A stretch of DNA of 64,000 bases from JADJGC01 sp964617645 (GTDB lineage Bacteria; Zixibacteria; MSB-5A5; CAIYYT01). Made by a program: the position numbers and the translations under genes. The notes below the pieces were generated by a model. It was not told the origin of the DNA, searched no databases, and saw nothing but the letters and a program-made list of their open reading frames with translations. Positions 26,582 through 36,133 of the stretch are shown here, piece after piece (position 1 is the first letter of the stretch; the number at the start of each line of letters is the position of its first letter). The stretch is taken from positions 1-64,000 of the forward strand of contig CAZTYE010000010.1 of the NCBI GenBank assembly GCA_964617645.1. The letters are read 5' to 3'.

Positions 26582-27580
26582 ATGCGCATTGAATTTAGGC
26601 ACTTCGTTACAATTGCGATCATTCTCATCGCGGCCGTGGCCGCCGCCCAGCAGACCCGCGTCGCAAGTATCCGCCTGCAAATCGCCAAGGAGGCTGAGGC
26701 GATGAAGCCGCTCGTCAAGAGCGCGATCGGTCAGCAATTCCTGGCCGAAGCTCCGCGCTTGCCCGGAATTCCCAAACCGCGCGAGGTCTACTTCAACCCC
26801 GAGACGCGCGAGGCCATGACCGCGGCGGAGTTTCGCTCCAGCAACCTTGATTCCGCCTCCGGGTTTGCTCGCCAGCTCTTCGAGGAGGACTTTTACTACA
26901 CGACTCGCTACGGCACACCGGTCGCCTTCGTGCGCGCGCTAGACTTGGTCGGCAGGGCCGGGCTGGCGTCGCTCGACAACGCCGCTGTCTGCGAGTTCGG
27001 TTTCGGATCCATCGGACAACTGCGCATCATGGCCAATCTCGGCGCCCGCGTCACTGGCATCGAAGTCGACCCGATTCTCAAAGCCCTCTACTCGCAGCCC
27101 AGCGACACCGTGACCGAGAAAGGCGATCTGCGCTTGCTCTTCGCCTATTTCCCGACCGACTCCGGCATTGTTGAACAAGTCGGTGGCGGTTATGATTTGT
27201 TCATTTCCAAGAACACCCTGAAGCGCGGTTACATTCACCCGGAGAAGGAAGTCGATCCGCGAATGTTGGTTACGCTCGGCGTCTCCGACTCCGCGTTTGT
27301 CAAAACCGTTTATGATCTTCTCAAACCCGGCGGCTACTTCATGATCTACAACTTACATCCCAAATACACGCCGCCCGACGCGCCGAAATACATCCCGTGG
27401 TCGGATGGCCGCTCGCCGTTCGCGCGCGAATTGTATCAGAAAATCGGATTCGAGGTGGTTGCTTTCGATCAAGACGATACACCATTCGCCCACGACATGG
27501 CACGCGCTTTCGGCTGGGACAAACAAATGGACCTGAGCAAAGATCTGTTCGGCATGTACACGCTTCTGCGAAAGAAATAG
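26582..27580 (+). CDS. exported protein with a SAM-methyltransferase fold
   Basis: This roughly 332-residue protein is started at ATG 26582 (AAAGGA upstream), which gives signal peptide MRIEFRHFVTIAIILIAAVA. Residues about 135-320 have the order of a class I methyltransferase: AAVCEFGFGSIGQLRIMANL (motif I with Gly-rich loop), VTGIEVDPIL (acidic residue of motif II), YDLFISKNTLKRGYIHP (motif IV position), and LLKPGGYFMIYNLHP (motif V/VI). SAM is not expected outside the cytosol, so this is either a retained inner-membrane enzyme facing inward, a protein with another ligand, or a mis-predicted signal. Single gene. Confidence 0.65.
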   Translation: MRIEFRHFVTIAIILIAAVAAAQQTRVASIRLQIAKEAEAMKPLVKSAIGQQFLAEAPRLPGIPKPREVYFNPETREAMTAAEFRSSNLDSASGFARQLFEEDFYYTTRYGTPVAFVRALDLVGRAGLASLDNAAVCEFGFGSIGQLRIMANLGARVTGIEVDPILKALYSQPSDTVTEKGDLRLLFAYFPTDSGIVEQVGGGYDLFISKNTLKRGYIHPEKEVDPRMLVTLGVSDSAFVKTVYDLLKPGGYFMIYNLHPKYTPPDAPKYIPWSDGRSPFARELYQKIGFEVVAFDQDDTPFAHDMARAFGWDKQMDLSKDLFGMYTLLRKK

Positions 27581-27629
27581 CCCCGCCCGCGCAGGCGCAT
27601 GGCGTGCCGTGCGCCCCCGCACGTCGCCC

Positions 27630-29282
27630 CTACCTCATCGGTATCTTGATGTCCGGCTGCCCCTTTGCAAACGCGATCGCCTCATTATACCCGGCATCCA
27701 CATGCCGCATCACGCCGGTCCCCGGATCGTTGGTCAACACCCGTTCGAGTCGCTTCGCCATGTCGGCTGTGCCGTCGGCGACAACCACCATTCCCGCATG
27801 CTGCGAATATCCCATCCCAACGCCGCCGCCGTGATGCAAACTCACCCACGACGCGCCGGATGCCGTATTCAGCAGCGCATTCAGAAGCGGCCAATCCGAG
27901 ATCGCATCCGAACCGTCCTTCATCGCCTCGGTTTCGCGATTCGGGGATGCCACCGACCCGCAGTCGAGATGATCGCGGCCGATCACGATCGGCGCGGAAA
28001 TCTTGCCCTGTTTGATCAACTCGTTAATGATCGATCCGAATCTTGCCCGTTCGCCATATCCCAGCCAACAAATCCGCGCCGGCAATCCTTGAAACGCGAC
28101 TCGCTTCGACGCCAGATCAATCCACCGCACCAGCGCCGGATTGTCTGCGAACTCTTTTTTGATCACCTCGTCGGTGACCGCAATATCTTTCGGGTCGCCC
28201 GAAAGCGCCGCCCAGCGGAACGGCCCCTTGCCCTCGCAAAACAGCGGCCGGATGTACGCCGGCACGAATCCGGGAAATGCGAACGCATCTTTGAGACCAT
28301 GCGTGTAAGCCTGCCCGCGCAAATTATTGCCATAGTCGAAAACCACCGCGCCGCGTTTCTGCATCTCGATCATCGCCTGCGTGTGCACGACCATCGCGTC
28401 TTTGGCGCGTCCTATATAGTCATCAGGATTTGATTTCCGCAGCGCCAACGCAGCCTCCAACGACATCCCATTGGGCACATACCCGTTGAGCTCGTCGTGC
28501 GCCGAAGTTTGATCGGTCACGATGTCCGGAATCACGTTGCGCCTGAGCAACTCCGGATGCGTGTCGGCGCAATTGCCGACCAGTCCAATCGAAAGCGGCC
28601 GTTTCGCCGCCACCGCATCGCGAACCCAGTTCAGGGCTTCATCGAGCGAACGCGTCTTCTTGTCGAGGTAGCGCGTCTCGATGCGGCGGTCGAGGCGGTG
28701 CTCGTCGACATCGACGCAGAGAATCACCGCGTTGTTCATCGTCCCGGCCAGCGGCTGCGCGCCGCCCATGCCGCCGACGCCGCCGGTCAGGATAAACTTG
28801 CCGGCAAGATCGCCGCCGAAATGCTTGTTCGCGCACGCCGCAAACGTCTCGTATGTCCCCTGCAATATCCCTTGCGTTCCAATGTAGATCCACGATCCCG
28901 CTGTCATCTGGCCGTACATCATCAGGCCCAGCTTGTCCAGTTCGCGGAACTTCTCCCACGTCGCCCAGTGCGGCACCAGATTAGAGTTGGCGATCAGCAC
29001 CCGCGGCGCGTAATCGTGCGTCCGGAAAACTCCCACCGGTTTGCCCGACTGAATCAGCAGCGTTTCATCATTCGTCAGCGATTTGAGGCTGCGCACAATG
29101 GCGTGATAACACTCCCAATTGCGGGCCGCTTTGCCGGAGCCGCCATAAACGATCAGATTGGACGTGTCTTCAGCGACGCTGGGATCAAGATTGTTATTGA
29201 GCATCCGCAGCGCGGCTTCCTGATGCCAGCCCTTACATTGCAGCGGCGCGCCGATGGTATTGCGAATCGCGACGTTTTTCAT
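27630..29282 (-). CDS. hutU: urocanate hydratase
   Basis: This roughly 550-residue NAD-dependent enzyme converts urocanate to imidazolone propionate in histidine breakdown. Signatures are VYGGSGKAARNWECYHAIV, MTAGSWIYIGTQGILQGTYE and GGVGGMGGAQPLAGTMNNAV. The ATG at 29282 is preferred because GGAGG sits six bases upstream; an earlier ATG touches that site. Other hut genes are not in the window, so the pathway would have to be completed elsewhere. Confidence 0.97.
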   Translation of the reverse strand: MKNVAIRNTIGAPLQCKGWHQEAALRMLNNNLDPSVAEDTSNLIVYGGSGKAARNWECYHAIVRSLKSLTNDETLLIQSGKPVGVFRTHDYAPRVLIANSNLVPHWATWEKFRELDKLGLMMYGQMTAGSWIYIGTQGILQGTYETFAACANKHFGGDLAGKFILTGGVGGMGGAQPLAGTMNNAVILCVDVDEHRLDRRIETRYLDKKTRSLDEALNWVRDAVAAKRPLSIGLVGNCADTHPELLRRNVIPDIVTDQTSAHDELNGYVPNGMSLEAALALRKSNPDDYIGRAKDAMVVHTQAMIEMQKRGAVVFDYGNNLRGQAYTHGLKDAFAFPGFVPAYIRPLFCEGKGPFRWAALSGDPKDIAVTDEVIKKEFADNPALVRWIDLASKRVAFQGLPARICWLGYGERARFGSIINELIKQGKISAPIVIGRDHLDCGSVASPNRETEAMKDGSDAISDWPLLNALLNTASGASWVSLHHGGGVGMGYSQHAGMVVVADGTADMAKRLERVLTNDPGTGVMRHVDAGYNEAIAFAKGQPDIKIPMR

Positions 29283-29289
29283 ATTCATC

Positions 29290-29612
29290 CTCCGCCCACA
29301 AAGTAGAGCAAGACGACCCGATAGTCAAGACACGGGAGTTCCCGGCGTTTCGCGCTCCGCCGCAAGCGCACTGCTCTTTATGCGATGTTGCCCCGTTACG
29401 TAGTTCGGGCGTCGTTGCTCCCAAGATCGCGGCGAAGCCACGAACTACTACTGCGCCCCGATGCTCATTGCCCACAACTTGCGATTTTTTATTTGCCCAT
29501 CGCCGCCATTTCCGCTAATATCAAAGCTCAAGCCGATTGGCCAAAGGTAGGCTTGAGAAAACGAAAAACCGCATATTTACTACTTCATTCGCGCGAGTGA
29601 CGGGAGGATCAC
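29290..29612. other. gene-free spacer between divergent genes
   Basis: About 320 bp between hutU and the small plus-strand gene. Only weak short repeats are visible; no RNA gene or convincing ORF. Confidence 0.4.
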
Positions 29613-29819
29613 ATGAAGATGACGGATTCATTCTTGAGCAAACAGGGCGAGCTTCGCGGCGCCGAACTGAAAGGTTTCATGCAGCCGGGCAATGCGAACC
29701 AACTGCTGCTGCTGTTCGAAAAGGACGGCAAACTGATGGCATTGAACATCGCCGAACTGCGTAACGGCGACAATTCAGTTCTCGATACCGAACTCGATTA
29801 TTTCGAGATGCTGCGATAG
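29613..29819 (+). CDS. small conserved-looking protein, unknown function
   Basis: A 68-residue ORF with GGGAGGATC just before the ATG. The sequence alternates hydrophobic and polar residues (LLLLFEKDGKLMALNIAEL), suggesting a small beta-rich cytosolic protein. No Cys, signal peptide or membrane segment. It is flanked by intergenic repeats and has no operon partner. I do not recognise the family. Confidence 0.5.
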   Translation: MKMTDSFLSKQGELRGAELKGFMQPGNANQLLLLFEKDGKLMALNIAELRNGDNSVLDTELDYFEMLR

Positions 29820-30245
29820 ATATTTTGTCCAGCCCAGCTCCGACACCGGGGGAGCCAAGCAGCGCGAAATCCAATATTCCAGTCGGGACCGGAATCCAGT
29901 AGTCGTGGGCGCGGATTTGTCGCGCTTTGCGCCTCAGCCGTCGGTGCCCCACCGGATCGCCGGGCCGTTAAAGATTAGGACGTCTTGCGGCCTGATGGCT
30001 CTGATCCGCGTAGGGGCCTATGGCCGCAGGTCCCGCGCTCTATCGGGATCCGCGCTACGCGCCAGCGGCGCATTCTCCTCGGCGTAGGCGCAAACATTCC
30101 CCCTTGCAAAAGGAGGCCGTCCCACGCCAACGGCTGGGACGGGGCGTTGTCTTACGTAACGTAGATTCTCTTTATCGTCATTACGGCGAACAACGGAGTC
30201 CAACTCCCCTGTGGGTCCGACCTCAGTCGGGCACCCCGACGTCCG
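29820..30245. repeat. intergenic dispersed repeat copy
   Basis: Contains the recurring blocks of this genome: TCGTGGGCGCGGATTTGTCG near 29903, then GCGCAAACATTCCCCC near 30088 and GTCCCACGCC with an inverted GGGACGGGG near 30119-30150. No gene is seen. Confidence 0.6.
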
Positions 30246-31448
30246 CTACTTCTGATTAATCAACTCCGCCGTGTCCAGAGCGATGACCAACTCTTCGTTG
30301 GCCGGCACGACGATCACTTTCACCTTCGATGTCGCCGTCGACACGATCGCCTCAACTCCTCGCGCCGCTTCATTGGCCGCGGGATCGAGCGTTATCCCCA
30401 TGAAATCCAGCCCCGCCACACACGCCGCGCGTACGTCCGCCGAATTTTCGCCGATACCCGCTGAAAACACTACCAAATCCAATCCACCCATCGCCGCAGC
30501 GTACGCGCCGATATACTTCTTGACGCGGTAACAATAGATATCAAACGCCAGCTTCGCCGACTTGGTGCCGGCTTTCATCTCGGAAATGATCTCGCGCATG
30601 TCGGATGACACACCGCTCACACCGACCAACCCGGAGTGCTTGTTAAGCATCGTGTTCGCTTCGTGCAACGAAAGCTCTTCCTTGCCGATCATGTGGAGGA
30701 TGATCGCCGGGTCGATATCGCCGCAGCGCGTGCCCATCATCAAACCCTCCAGCGGCGTGAATCCCATCGTTGTATCGACTGAAATTCCGCGGTCCACGGC
30801 CGCCATCGATGCGCCGTTGCCGAGGTGGCAGGTAATCATCTTTACCTGGTCGCGCGTTTTGCCGATCATCTCCGGCGCCCGTTTGGAAACAAAGTGATGA
30901 TTCATGCCGTGAAAGCCGTAGCGGCGAATACGATATTTCTTGTAGAGCACGTACGGCAGCGGATAAATGTACGCCATCTCCGGCATCCGGTGATGAAACG
31001 CCGTATCGAACACTGCGACGTTTGGCACCCCCGGGAGATTGGCCATCGCCGCGTTGATTCCGCGAATGTTGTGCGGGTTATGCAGCGGCGCCAGCTCGAT
31101 CAACTTGCGCAGTTCGAGCATTACTTCCGGCGTGACCACGCACGACTCAGTGAACTGCTCGCCGCCGTGCACCACTCGATGACCGACCGCGATAATTTCC
31201 GTGCGATTTTTGATTACACCGTGATTCGGCGACAGCAGGATCGCAATCACGTGCTCGATAGCAACCGTATGATCGAGAATCTCGGACGAGATCGTGACCT
31301 CCGGTCGATCGTACGGTTTGTGCGTCAACACCGCACCCGACATCCCGATCCGCGACACCATGCCCTTGGCCAAACAAGTATTGTCCGGCAACTGGAAAAG
31401 CTGGTACTTGACCGATGACGAACCGCAGTTGAGTATCAATATCTTCAT
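30246..31448 (-). CDS. ackA: acetate kinase
   Basis: This 400-residue enzyme interconverts acetate plus ATP and acetyl phosphate. The ASKHA fold is clear: ILILNCGSSSVKYQLF at the start, VFDTAFHHRMPEMAYIYPLP, RRYGFHGMNHHFVSKRA, and CHLGNGASMAAVDRG. The ATG at 31448 is chosen over an in-frame TTG nine bases earlier, since all homologues begin MKIL-like. It follows the dehydrogenase gene by five bases, so the two are co-transcribed; together they suit fermentation or fatty-acid/acetate turnover. Confidence 0.96.
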   Translation of the reverse strand: MKILILNCGSSSVKYQLFQLPDNTCLAKGMVSRIGMSGAVLTHKPYDRPEVTISSEILDHTVAIEHVIAILLSPNHGVIKNRTEIIAVGHRVVHGGEQFTESCVVTPEVMLELRKLIELAPLHNPHNIRGINAAMANLPGVPNVAVFDTAFHHRMPEMAYIYPLPYVLYKKYRIRRYGFHGMNHHFVSKRAPEMIGKTRDQVKMITCHLGNGASMAAVDRGISVDTTMGFTPLEGLMMGTRCGDIDPAIILHMIGKEELSLHEANTMLNKHSGLVGVSGVSSDMREIISEMKAGTKSAKLAFDIYCYRVKKYIGAYAAAMGGLDLVVFSAGIGENSADVRAACVAGLDFMGITLDPAANEAARGVEAIVSTATSKVKVIVVPANEELVIALDTAELINQK

Positions 31449-31453
31449 TTCGA

Positions 31454-32335
31454 TCAAGCTCCTTCGATCCGGTTGCCTTCTTCGTCATACCGGAAAAACC
31501 CCTGTCCGGTCTTGACCCCCAGGTGACCGGCGCGCACCATCTTGCGCAGCAGCGGACACGGGTTGTACTTATGCTCCGATAGTTCTTTGAGCATATTATC
31601 CATCATCGCCATCACTTCATCCAGCCCCATCATATCGGCCAGCGCCAGCGGCCCCATATTGAACCCGAATCCCAGCTTCATCGCGTTGTCGATATCTTCC
31701 GGCGTCGAGATCCCCTCCATCACCACGTGCATCGCCTCATTCAAGAACGGCACGATGATCCGCGTCGTCACGAAGCCCGGATATTCGTTGACCGGAATCG
31801 GCTTCTTGTTCAAGCGGATCGCGAAATCCTGCGTGAACTTGTAGGTCGCCTCCGAGGTCTTGAGTCCGCGCACCAGCTCGACCATCGGCACCTTGTGCAC
31901 CGGATTCAAAAAGTGCATCCCGATGATCTTGTCCGGGCGAGTTGTCGCCGACGCCAACTGCGAGATCGAGAGCGTCGACGTATTCGAAATGAATATCGTC
32001 GGCTCCGGGCACAGCTTGTCGAGGCTGGCAAACAACTCCCGCTTCAAATCGATATTTTCCGGGATCGCTTCAATCACCAACTTCGCCTTCTTGACATGCG
32101 GCGCAAACTCCGTCGTCGCCTTGACCCGCGACATGATCGCCTTCTTCTCCGACTTGGTGATTCCCCATTTCTCGATTTCGCGATCCAGTGAGTCGCCAAG
32201 AAACTCGACCGAGCGCTTGAGCACGTCCTCTGAGATGTCGCACAACACGACTTCGGTGCCGGTCTCGGCGATCGTGCGCGCAATCCCCTGCCCCATGGTG
32301 CCGGCGCCCATTATGACAATCTTATCTAACGCCAT
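31454..32335 (-). CDS. 3-hydroxyacyl-CoA (3-hydroxybutyryl-CoA) dehydrogenase
   Basis: This roughly 293-residue NAD(P)-dependent dehydrogenase has Rossmann motif IVIMGAGTMGQGIARTIAET, then AKLVIEAIPENIDLKREL, the catalytic region FISNTSTLSISQLA and GMHFLNPVHKVPMVELV (catalytic His with Glu), and VNEYPGFVTTRI. ATG 32335 follows AGAGGA. It interconverts 3-hydroxyacyl-CoA and 3-oxoacyl-CoA, in butyrate-type or beta-oxidation routes. Operon with ackA. Confidence 0.93.
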   Translation of the reverse strand: MALDKIVIMGAGTMGQGIARTIAETGTEVVLCDISEDVLKRSVEFLGDSLDREIEKWGITKSEKKAIMSRVKATTEFAPHVKKAKLVIEAIPENIDLKRELFASLDKLCPEPTIFISNTSTLSISQLASATTRPDKIIGMHFLNPVHKVPMVELVRGLKTSEATYKFTQDFAIRLNKKPIPVNEYPGFVTTRIIVPFLNEAMHVVMEGISTPEDIDNAMKLGFGFNMGPLALADMMGLDEVMAMMDNMLKELSEHKYNPCPLLRKMVRAGHLGVKTGQGFFRYDEEGNRIEGA

Positions 32336-32399
32336 TTTGTCCTCTTTCTGCCCGTAAGCCCGAGCGGACAAGAATTCCACACCGATAAATATCGGCCAA

Positions 32400-32808
32400 A
32401 TAAACGGCGCGAATATAGGAGTTTAACGATCCTTACGCAATGAGATTGTGAAATTTGTAACTATCTCCGGTAATTCCGTAGGTCACGCCGTCCTACGGCT
32501 TTACACCTACGTCATTGCTCCGCACAGGGGCGCATGGCAATTCACCCTTTCGACTGAAACTCTGTTGGAGCGGCCTCAGCCGCGACTCTGTTGCGCCGGG
32601 TCTACCGTGTTCAACTGGCGCCCCACAGGAACGGGGCCCCAATAATTCCCCTCTCGAGAGGGGTGTCCCGCACCGTAGGCGCGGGGCGGGGTGTGTTATT
32701 CGCGGGCGCACTCACAGAATTTCTGTACGGGCGGCCTCAGCCGCGACCCTGTTCCACCGCAACGCGCAACGCTACCGACCCGGCGCTCGCCATGCATCCA
32801 AGCTCCTC
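32400..32808. repeat. intergenic repeats upstream of the dehydrogenase gene
   Basis: GCGGCCTCAGCCGCGAC occurs at about 32571 and again near 32731. Between them lie CCCCTCTCGAGAGGGG (32648-32663) and TCCCGCACCGTAGGCGCGGG-type blocks that recur in other spacers. No gene. Confidence 0.55.
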
Positions 32809-35427
32809 CTAACTCACCTTCTCCCGCTCCAACCGCCGCGTCAACTCGACCAATTCCAAATCCGAAAACGACTTCATCGCCTCGATATCGATCTTGATCT
32901 GCTCCGGCCGCAGATTCAACCGATAATGCCCCGACTTGTTGTTCTCGATTCGGTCCTCAAGACCCGTCGCGTACCGCTTCAGCTCCTGCTTGATCCGGTA
33001 AATGTTCTTCGCCTGATTCAACCCCGGCTCGATTTCGTCTTTCGACAGCCAGCCATCCGGCCGCAAGAGCCGCGCCGTGCCGAGCTTGAACAGATAATTG
33101 TAACTCTTGGGTGTCACCGCAATCGTCGCTTCATTGAACACGATCTGCACCCGCTCACCGCGCCAATCACCGCGCAGTCGTAACGTCGCCATTGATTCCT
33201 CCTCGGTATTATCTTCGATTCGATTCCTTTTCTTCCACTCCGCAACTCGCGCCAAAATCCGCTCCGCGGCTGCGGCGCCGATAAGCCGCGATAATGATCC
33301 CCGCTTGCTTTCGGCAAACTGTCCCGCCGTCACCCAGCCGGCGTTGAACAACGTCCAGACCAAATCCCGCTCGGCGGCGTCGCAATCCATATTCGCATAC
33401 AGCGAATCGGGAAGATCAAACCCCACGCGCGCGGCGCTTGCCAGCCGCCGAAGTTGCCCCGCCAACTGCAGCGGCCGATTCAAAGGCTCGGCCAGCGCCG
33501 CCAGCGATTCCAAGAGCCACCCCGCCATTTCCGCCAATTGCATGATCGCCCCGCAGCGCGTGTGGAAGCGCTCTTCGATTTCGATTGTTGAATCAGCCCC
33601 GATCCAGTCGACCAGCAGCAATGCCGCCTTCAAGCGCAGAAGTTCCGCTTCGGTTACGACATACTCATCTGCCGCCAATCGCGACACCGGCTCCGCTGGG
33701 TGATTGTGCTCGCGCAAATAGCGAGCCAGCGCCGGCCGCCACCGCGCTGCGCTGTCGTTCGGAAACTGAAGATAGACCGGCAAAACCCCGATATCCGGTA
33801 ACGACAGCGCCAGATAGATCCAACTCAACGGATCAGCGCCATCATACGAGCGCAGAAACTCCAGCGCTTGTCGCGCCGCGGCGAAGCTCAATCCTCTCCG
33901 GCTCACCGCCTGGCCGAGCGGCGACGGTATCAAACTCTCTCCGTCGACGAACATCAGCTTCGCATCGACGAGTTGTGTTACCACGCTCCGCAATTCATCG
34001 GCGGCTATGCCCGACGATATGCTCGCCTGCCACGTCCTATTAACAGCGCTCAGCAGTTCCTCGATCGACTTCGCCACGCGCGCCGAAACCAAATCCAAAA
34101 CGGAGTCCGCCGGATCGGTCGTGCTCAGCCGCGACTCCAGCCGCGCCGGCGCGCCCGTGACATACATTTTCCACAGCGTCTCGGCCTCGATCTCCGAACT
34201 CGCAATCAGCACCGACCGGCCAAACACTATCCCCTGCCCGAATCGTCCGGCGCGGCCCGACATCGCCTCGTATTCGCTCCACTCCAGCGGCGCGATCATC
34301 CCTTTGCCGGTGCGCGCCCCGTGCTGGTACTTGCAGCTATCGATGAACACCGTCTGCGCGGGAAGATTCACCCCCATCGCCAGCGTCGTCGTGGCAATGA
34401 GCGCCTTGATTTCCCCGGCGCGATAAGCCGCTTCCAAAATTCGCCGCTGCCGGTAAGTCAAATCCGCGTGATGAAACGCCACGCTCGACTGCAACGTCTC
34501 GATCAACCGCCGCGACAGCGCCGTCGGTGTTTCGTTCTCAATTTCGATGATCGCTTGTTCGGCGCGCGGCCACGAATTCCGCTCCGCCAGTTCCCAGACC
34601 AACTGTTCGCAGGCGCGTTTGCTGCGCAAAAACGCCAACACTGGCCCGCCGTCATTAATGACCCGCTCGATATTGACCAGCAGCAGTTCTTCCGGCCGGT
34701 CACAAATCTCGTCCGCCAAAATCTCGACCCCTTCGCTGCGGCCATCCGCCGTGCGATAGCGAAAGCAGCCATTGACAACAACGCCGTGACGCAATTCCAC
34801 CGGCCGATGATCGTCCCGCAGCAACCGGCACCCCAGCCAGCGCGCCAGTTCATCCGCATTGGCCAGCGTCGCCGACAGCGCGACAATTTGCGGCCGGGGA
34901 CGCTGCAGCAGCAACTTGGTGATCGCCAGTTCGAGCGTTGCGCCCCGCTCAGCGTCACCGAGCATCTGTGCCTCATCGATCACGACCAATTCGATCGGCG
35001 CCAGTAAATCGATATTCTTGATCAGCAGTTGATTGAACTTCTCGTAGATCAGTATCCCCAAATCGAAATCGCCGCGTTCGAGTTTCGCATCGTGCTCGGC
35101 GTGGTCTGAAGTCGAAATCACCACGCGAATCCCCAACGCGCCGTAGCGTTCGGCAAAATCGCGATAGCGCTCTTCGGCTATCGATTTCAGCGGCGCCAAG
35201 AACAACGCCTTGCGCCGCCGAAACAACGCCGCCGTCGCCGCCATCTCGCCGCAGAACGTTTTGCCCGAGGAGGTCGGCGCGCAGATCAGCAGACTTTCGC
35301 CGGAGAGCAACCGATGTTCGATCACCGCCCGCTCCTGTAGCGGAAGCAGCGTCTCACCCAACCGCCGCTGCCAATTGGCCACCACCGCCTGCGGCAACCC
35401 GTATGATGTCAAATGCGAAACCTGCAT
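32809..35427 (-). CDS. large Ski2-like DEAD/DEAH helicase with C-terminal winged-helix domain
   Basis: This 872-residue superfamily 2 helicase has motif I CAPTSSGKT, motif II DEAQ, motif III SATL, motif V LIATTTLAMGVNLPAQ and motif VI SGRAGRFGQG, followed by a long helical region. The last 130 residues look like an OmpR/AfsR-type winged helix (LFKLGTARLLRPDGWLSKDE, then NIYRIKQELKRY and a closing beta wing). Ski2/Hel308-type helicases act on DNA or RNA in repair and RNA decay. The N-terminal insertion and the added DNA-binding domain suggest a special role. ATG 35427 follows GAGGAGGA. Confidence 0.85.
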   Translation of the reverse strand: MQVSHLTSYGLPQAVVANWQRRLGETLLPLQERAVIEHRLLSGESLLICAPTSSGKTFCGEMAATAALFRRRKALFLAPLKSIAEERYRDFAERYGALGIRVVISTSDHAEHDAKLERGDFDLGILIYEKFNQLLIKNIDLLAPIELVVIDEAQMLGDAERGATLELAITKLLLQRPRPQIVALSATLANADELARWLGCRLLRDDHRPVELRHGVVVNGCFRYRTADGRSEGVEILADEICDRPEELLLVNIERVINDGGPVLAFLRSKRACEQLVWELAERNSWPRAEQAIIEIENETPTALSRRLIETLQSSVAFHHADLTYRQRRILEAAYRAGEIKALIATTTLAMGVNLPAQTVFIDSCKYQHGARTGKGMIAPLEWSEYEAMSGRAGRFGQGIVFGRSVLIASSEIEAETLWKMYVTGAPARLESRLSTTDPADSVLDLVSARVAKSIEELLSAVNRTWQASISSGIAADELRSVVTQLVDAKLMFVDGESLIPSPLGQAVSRRGLSFAAARQALEFLRSYDGADPLSWIYLALSLPDIGVLPVYLQFPNDSAARWRPALARYLREHNHPAEPVSRLAADEYVVTEAELLRLKAALLLVDWIGADSTIEIEERFHTRCGAIMQLAEMAGWLLESLAALAEPLNRPLQLAGQLRRLASAARVGFDLPDSLYANMDCDAAERDLVWTLFNAGWVTAGQFAESKRGSLSRLIGAAAAERILARVAEWKKRNRIEDNTEEESMATLRLRGDWRGERVQIVFNEATIAVTPKSYNYLFKLGTARLLRPDGWLSKDEIEPGLNQAKNIYRIKQELKRYATGLEDRIENNKSGHYRLNLRPEQIKIDIEAMKSFSDLELVELTRRLEREKVS

Positions 35428-35509
35428 ACTGCTCTAATCCTCCTCGCAATCCACGCTCGTGCCTATCACCTCTCCCGCCTCAAAGTGCGGCGACTCACCG
35501 GTCACTCCT

Positions 35510-35678
35510 CACGCGTAGGGGCGCATCGCAGTGCGCCCTCGTGATCGCCTTCGCCTTGTAGCTCAGGAGCCCGGCGCCCCTGACATCCCGCCACAGCCGC
35601 GAAATCCCACTTACCAAAGGGGGTCGTTCCGCGCCAGCGGAACCGGGGGTTGTCAACGCATATCATCGACCCTCCATT
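35510..35678. repeat. dispersed intergenic repeat, interrupted by the scaffold gap
   Basis: Holds the recurring blocks GTAGGGGCGCATCGCAGTGC, GCGAAATCCCACTTACC, TTCCGCGCCAGCGGAACCGG and GGGGTTGTCAACGCATATCA, which also occur together at 36478-36550 and 36900-36985. Confidence 0.65.
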
Positions 35679-35778
35679 NNNNNNNNNNNNNNNNNNNNNN
35701 NNNNNNNNNNNNNNNNNNNNNNNNNNNNNNNNNNNNNNNNNNNNNNNNNNNNNNNNNNNNNNNNNNNNNNNNNNNNNN
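35679..35778. other. assembly gap of 100 N
   Basis: Exactly 100 undetermined bases, the usual scaffold placeholder. It lies within repeats, so true distance and even adjacency of the two sides are unproven. Confidence 0.99.
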
Positions 35779-35839
35779 TGCAAACGCGGCGAGGGCGACC
35801 CGGCGCCCCTGACATCCCGCCGCAGCCGCGAAATCCCCC

Positions 35840-36022
35840 TCACCACTCGCAACTCGAACTCGCGCATGACCGGCAGAAAAAACACCCGCCTTCGGCTATA
35901 ACTTCCCCGCCGCAGCCACCGCAAAAGCGACCGCCGCAGTCGGAACAAAAATAATTATTGCCGCTCGCCACCAGCAGCCCACCGCAGGCGCATTGCAGAT
36001 CGACCAACGTTTCCGCATCCAT
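35840..36022 (-). CDS. small zinc-ribbon protein
   Basis: A 60-residue protein from ATG 36022 (AGGAAG upstream), made mainly of Cys pairs: CACGG, YFCSDCGGRFCGGCGG, FFCRSCASSSC. Nine or more Cys residues in C-x2-C steps indicate two or three zinc ribbons or knuckles. Such small proteins may bind nucleic acid or act as protein partners. It has its own promoter with a LexA-type operator (36134-36162) and would be the first gene of that transcript. The helicase gene lies further along the same strand across the scaffold gap. Confidence 0.65.
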   Translation of the reverse strand: MDAETLVDLQCACGGLLVASGNNYFCSDCGGRFCGGCGGEVIAEGGCFFCRSCASSSCEW

Positions 36023-36133
36023 TGTTCTTCCTTTCAATCCGTACTTCCGAAGACGGCGGCGCCGCCGACTCGGCCGCCTCAAGCTCGACCGATCCGGCGG
36101 TGTGGTAACCGTCGCCTTGTCTTAGTTACAACG

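Noticed and set aside
35502..35948. ORFs running through the 100-N gap
   Set aside because: They are artefacts of translating undetermined bases.
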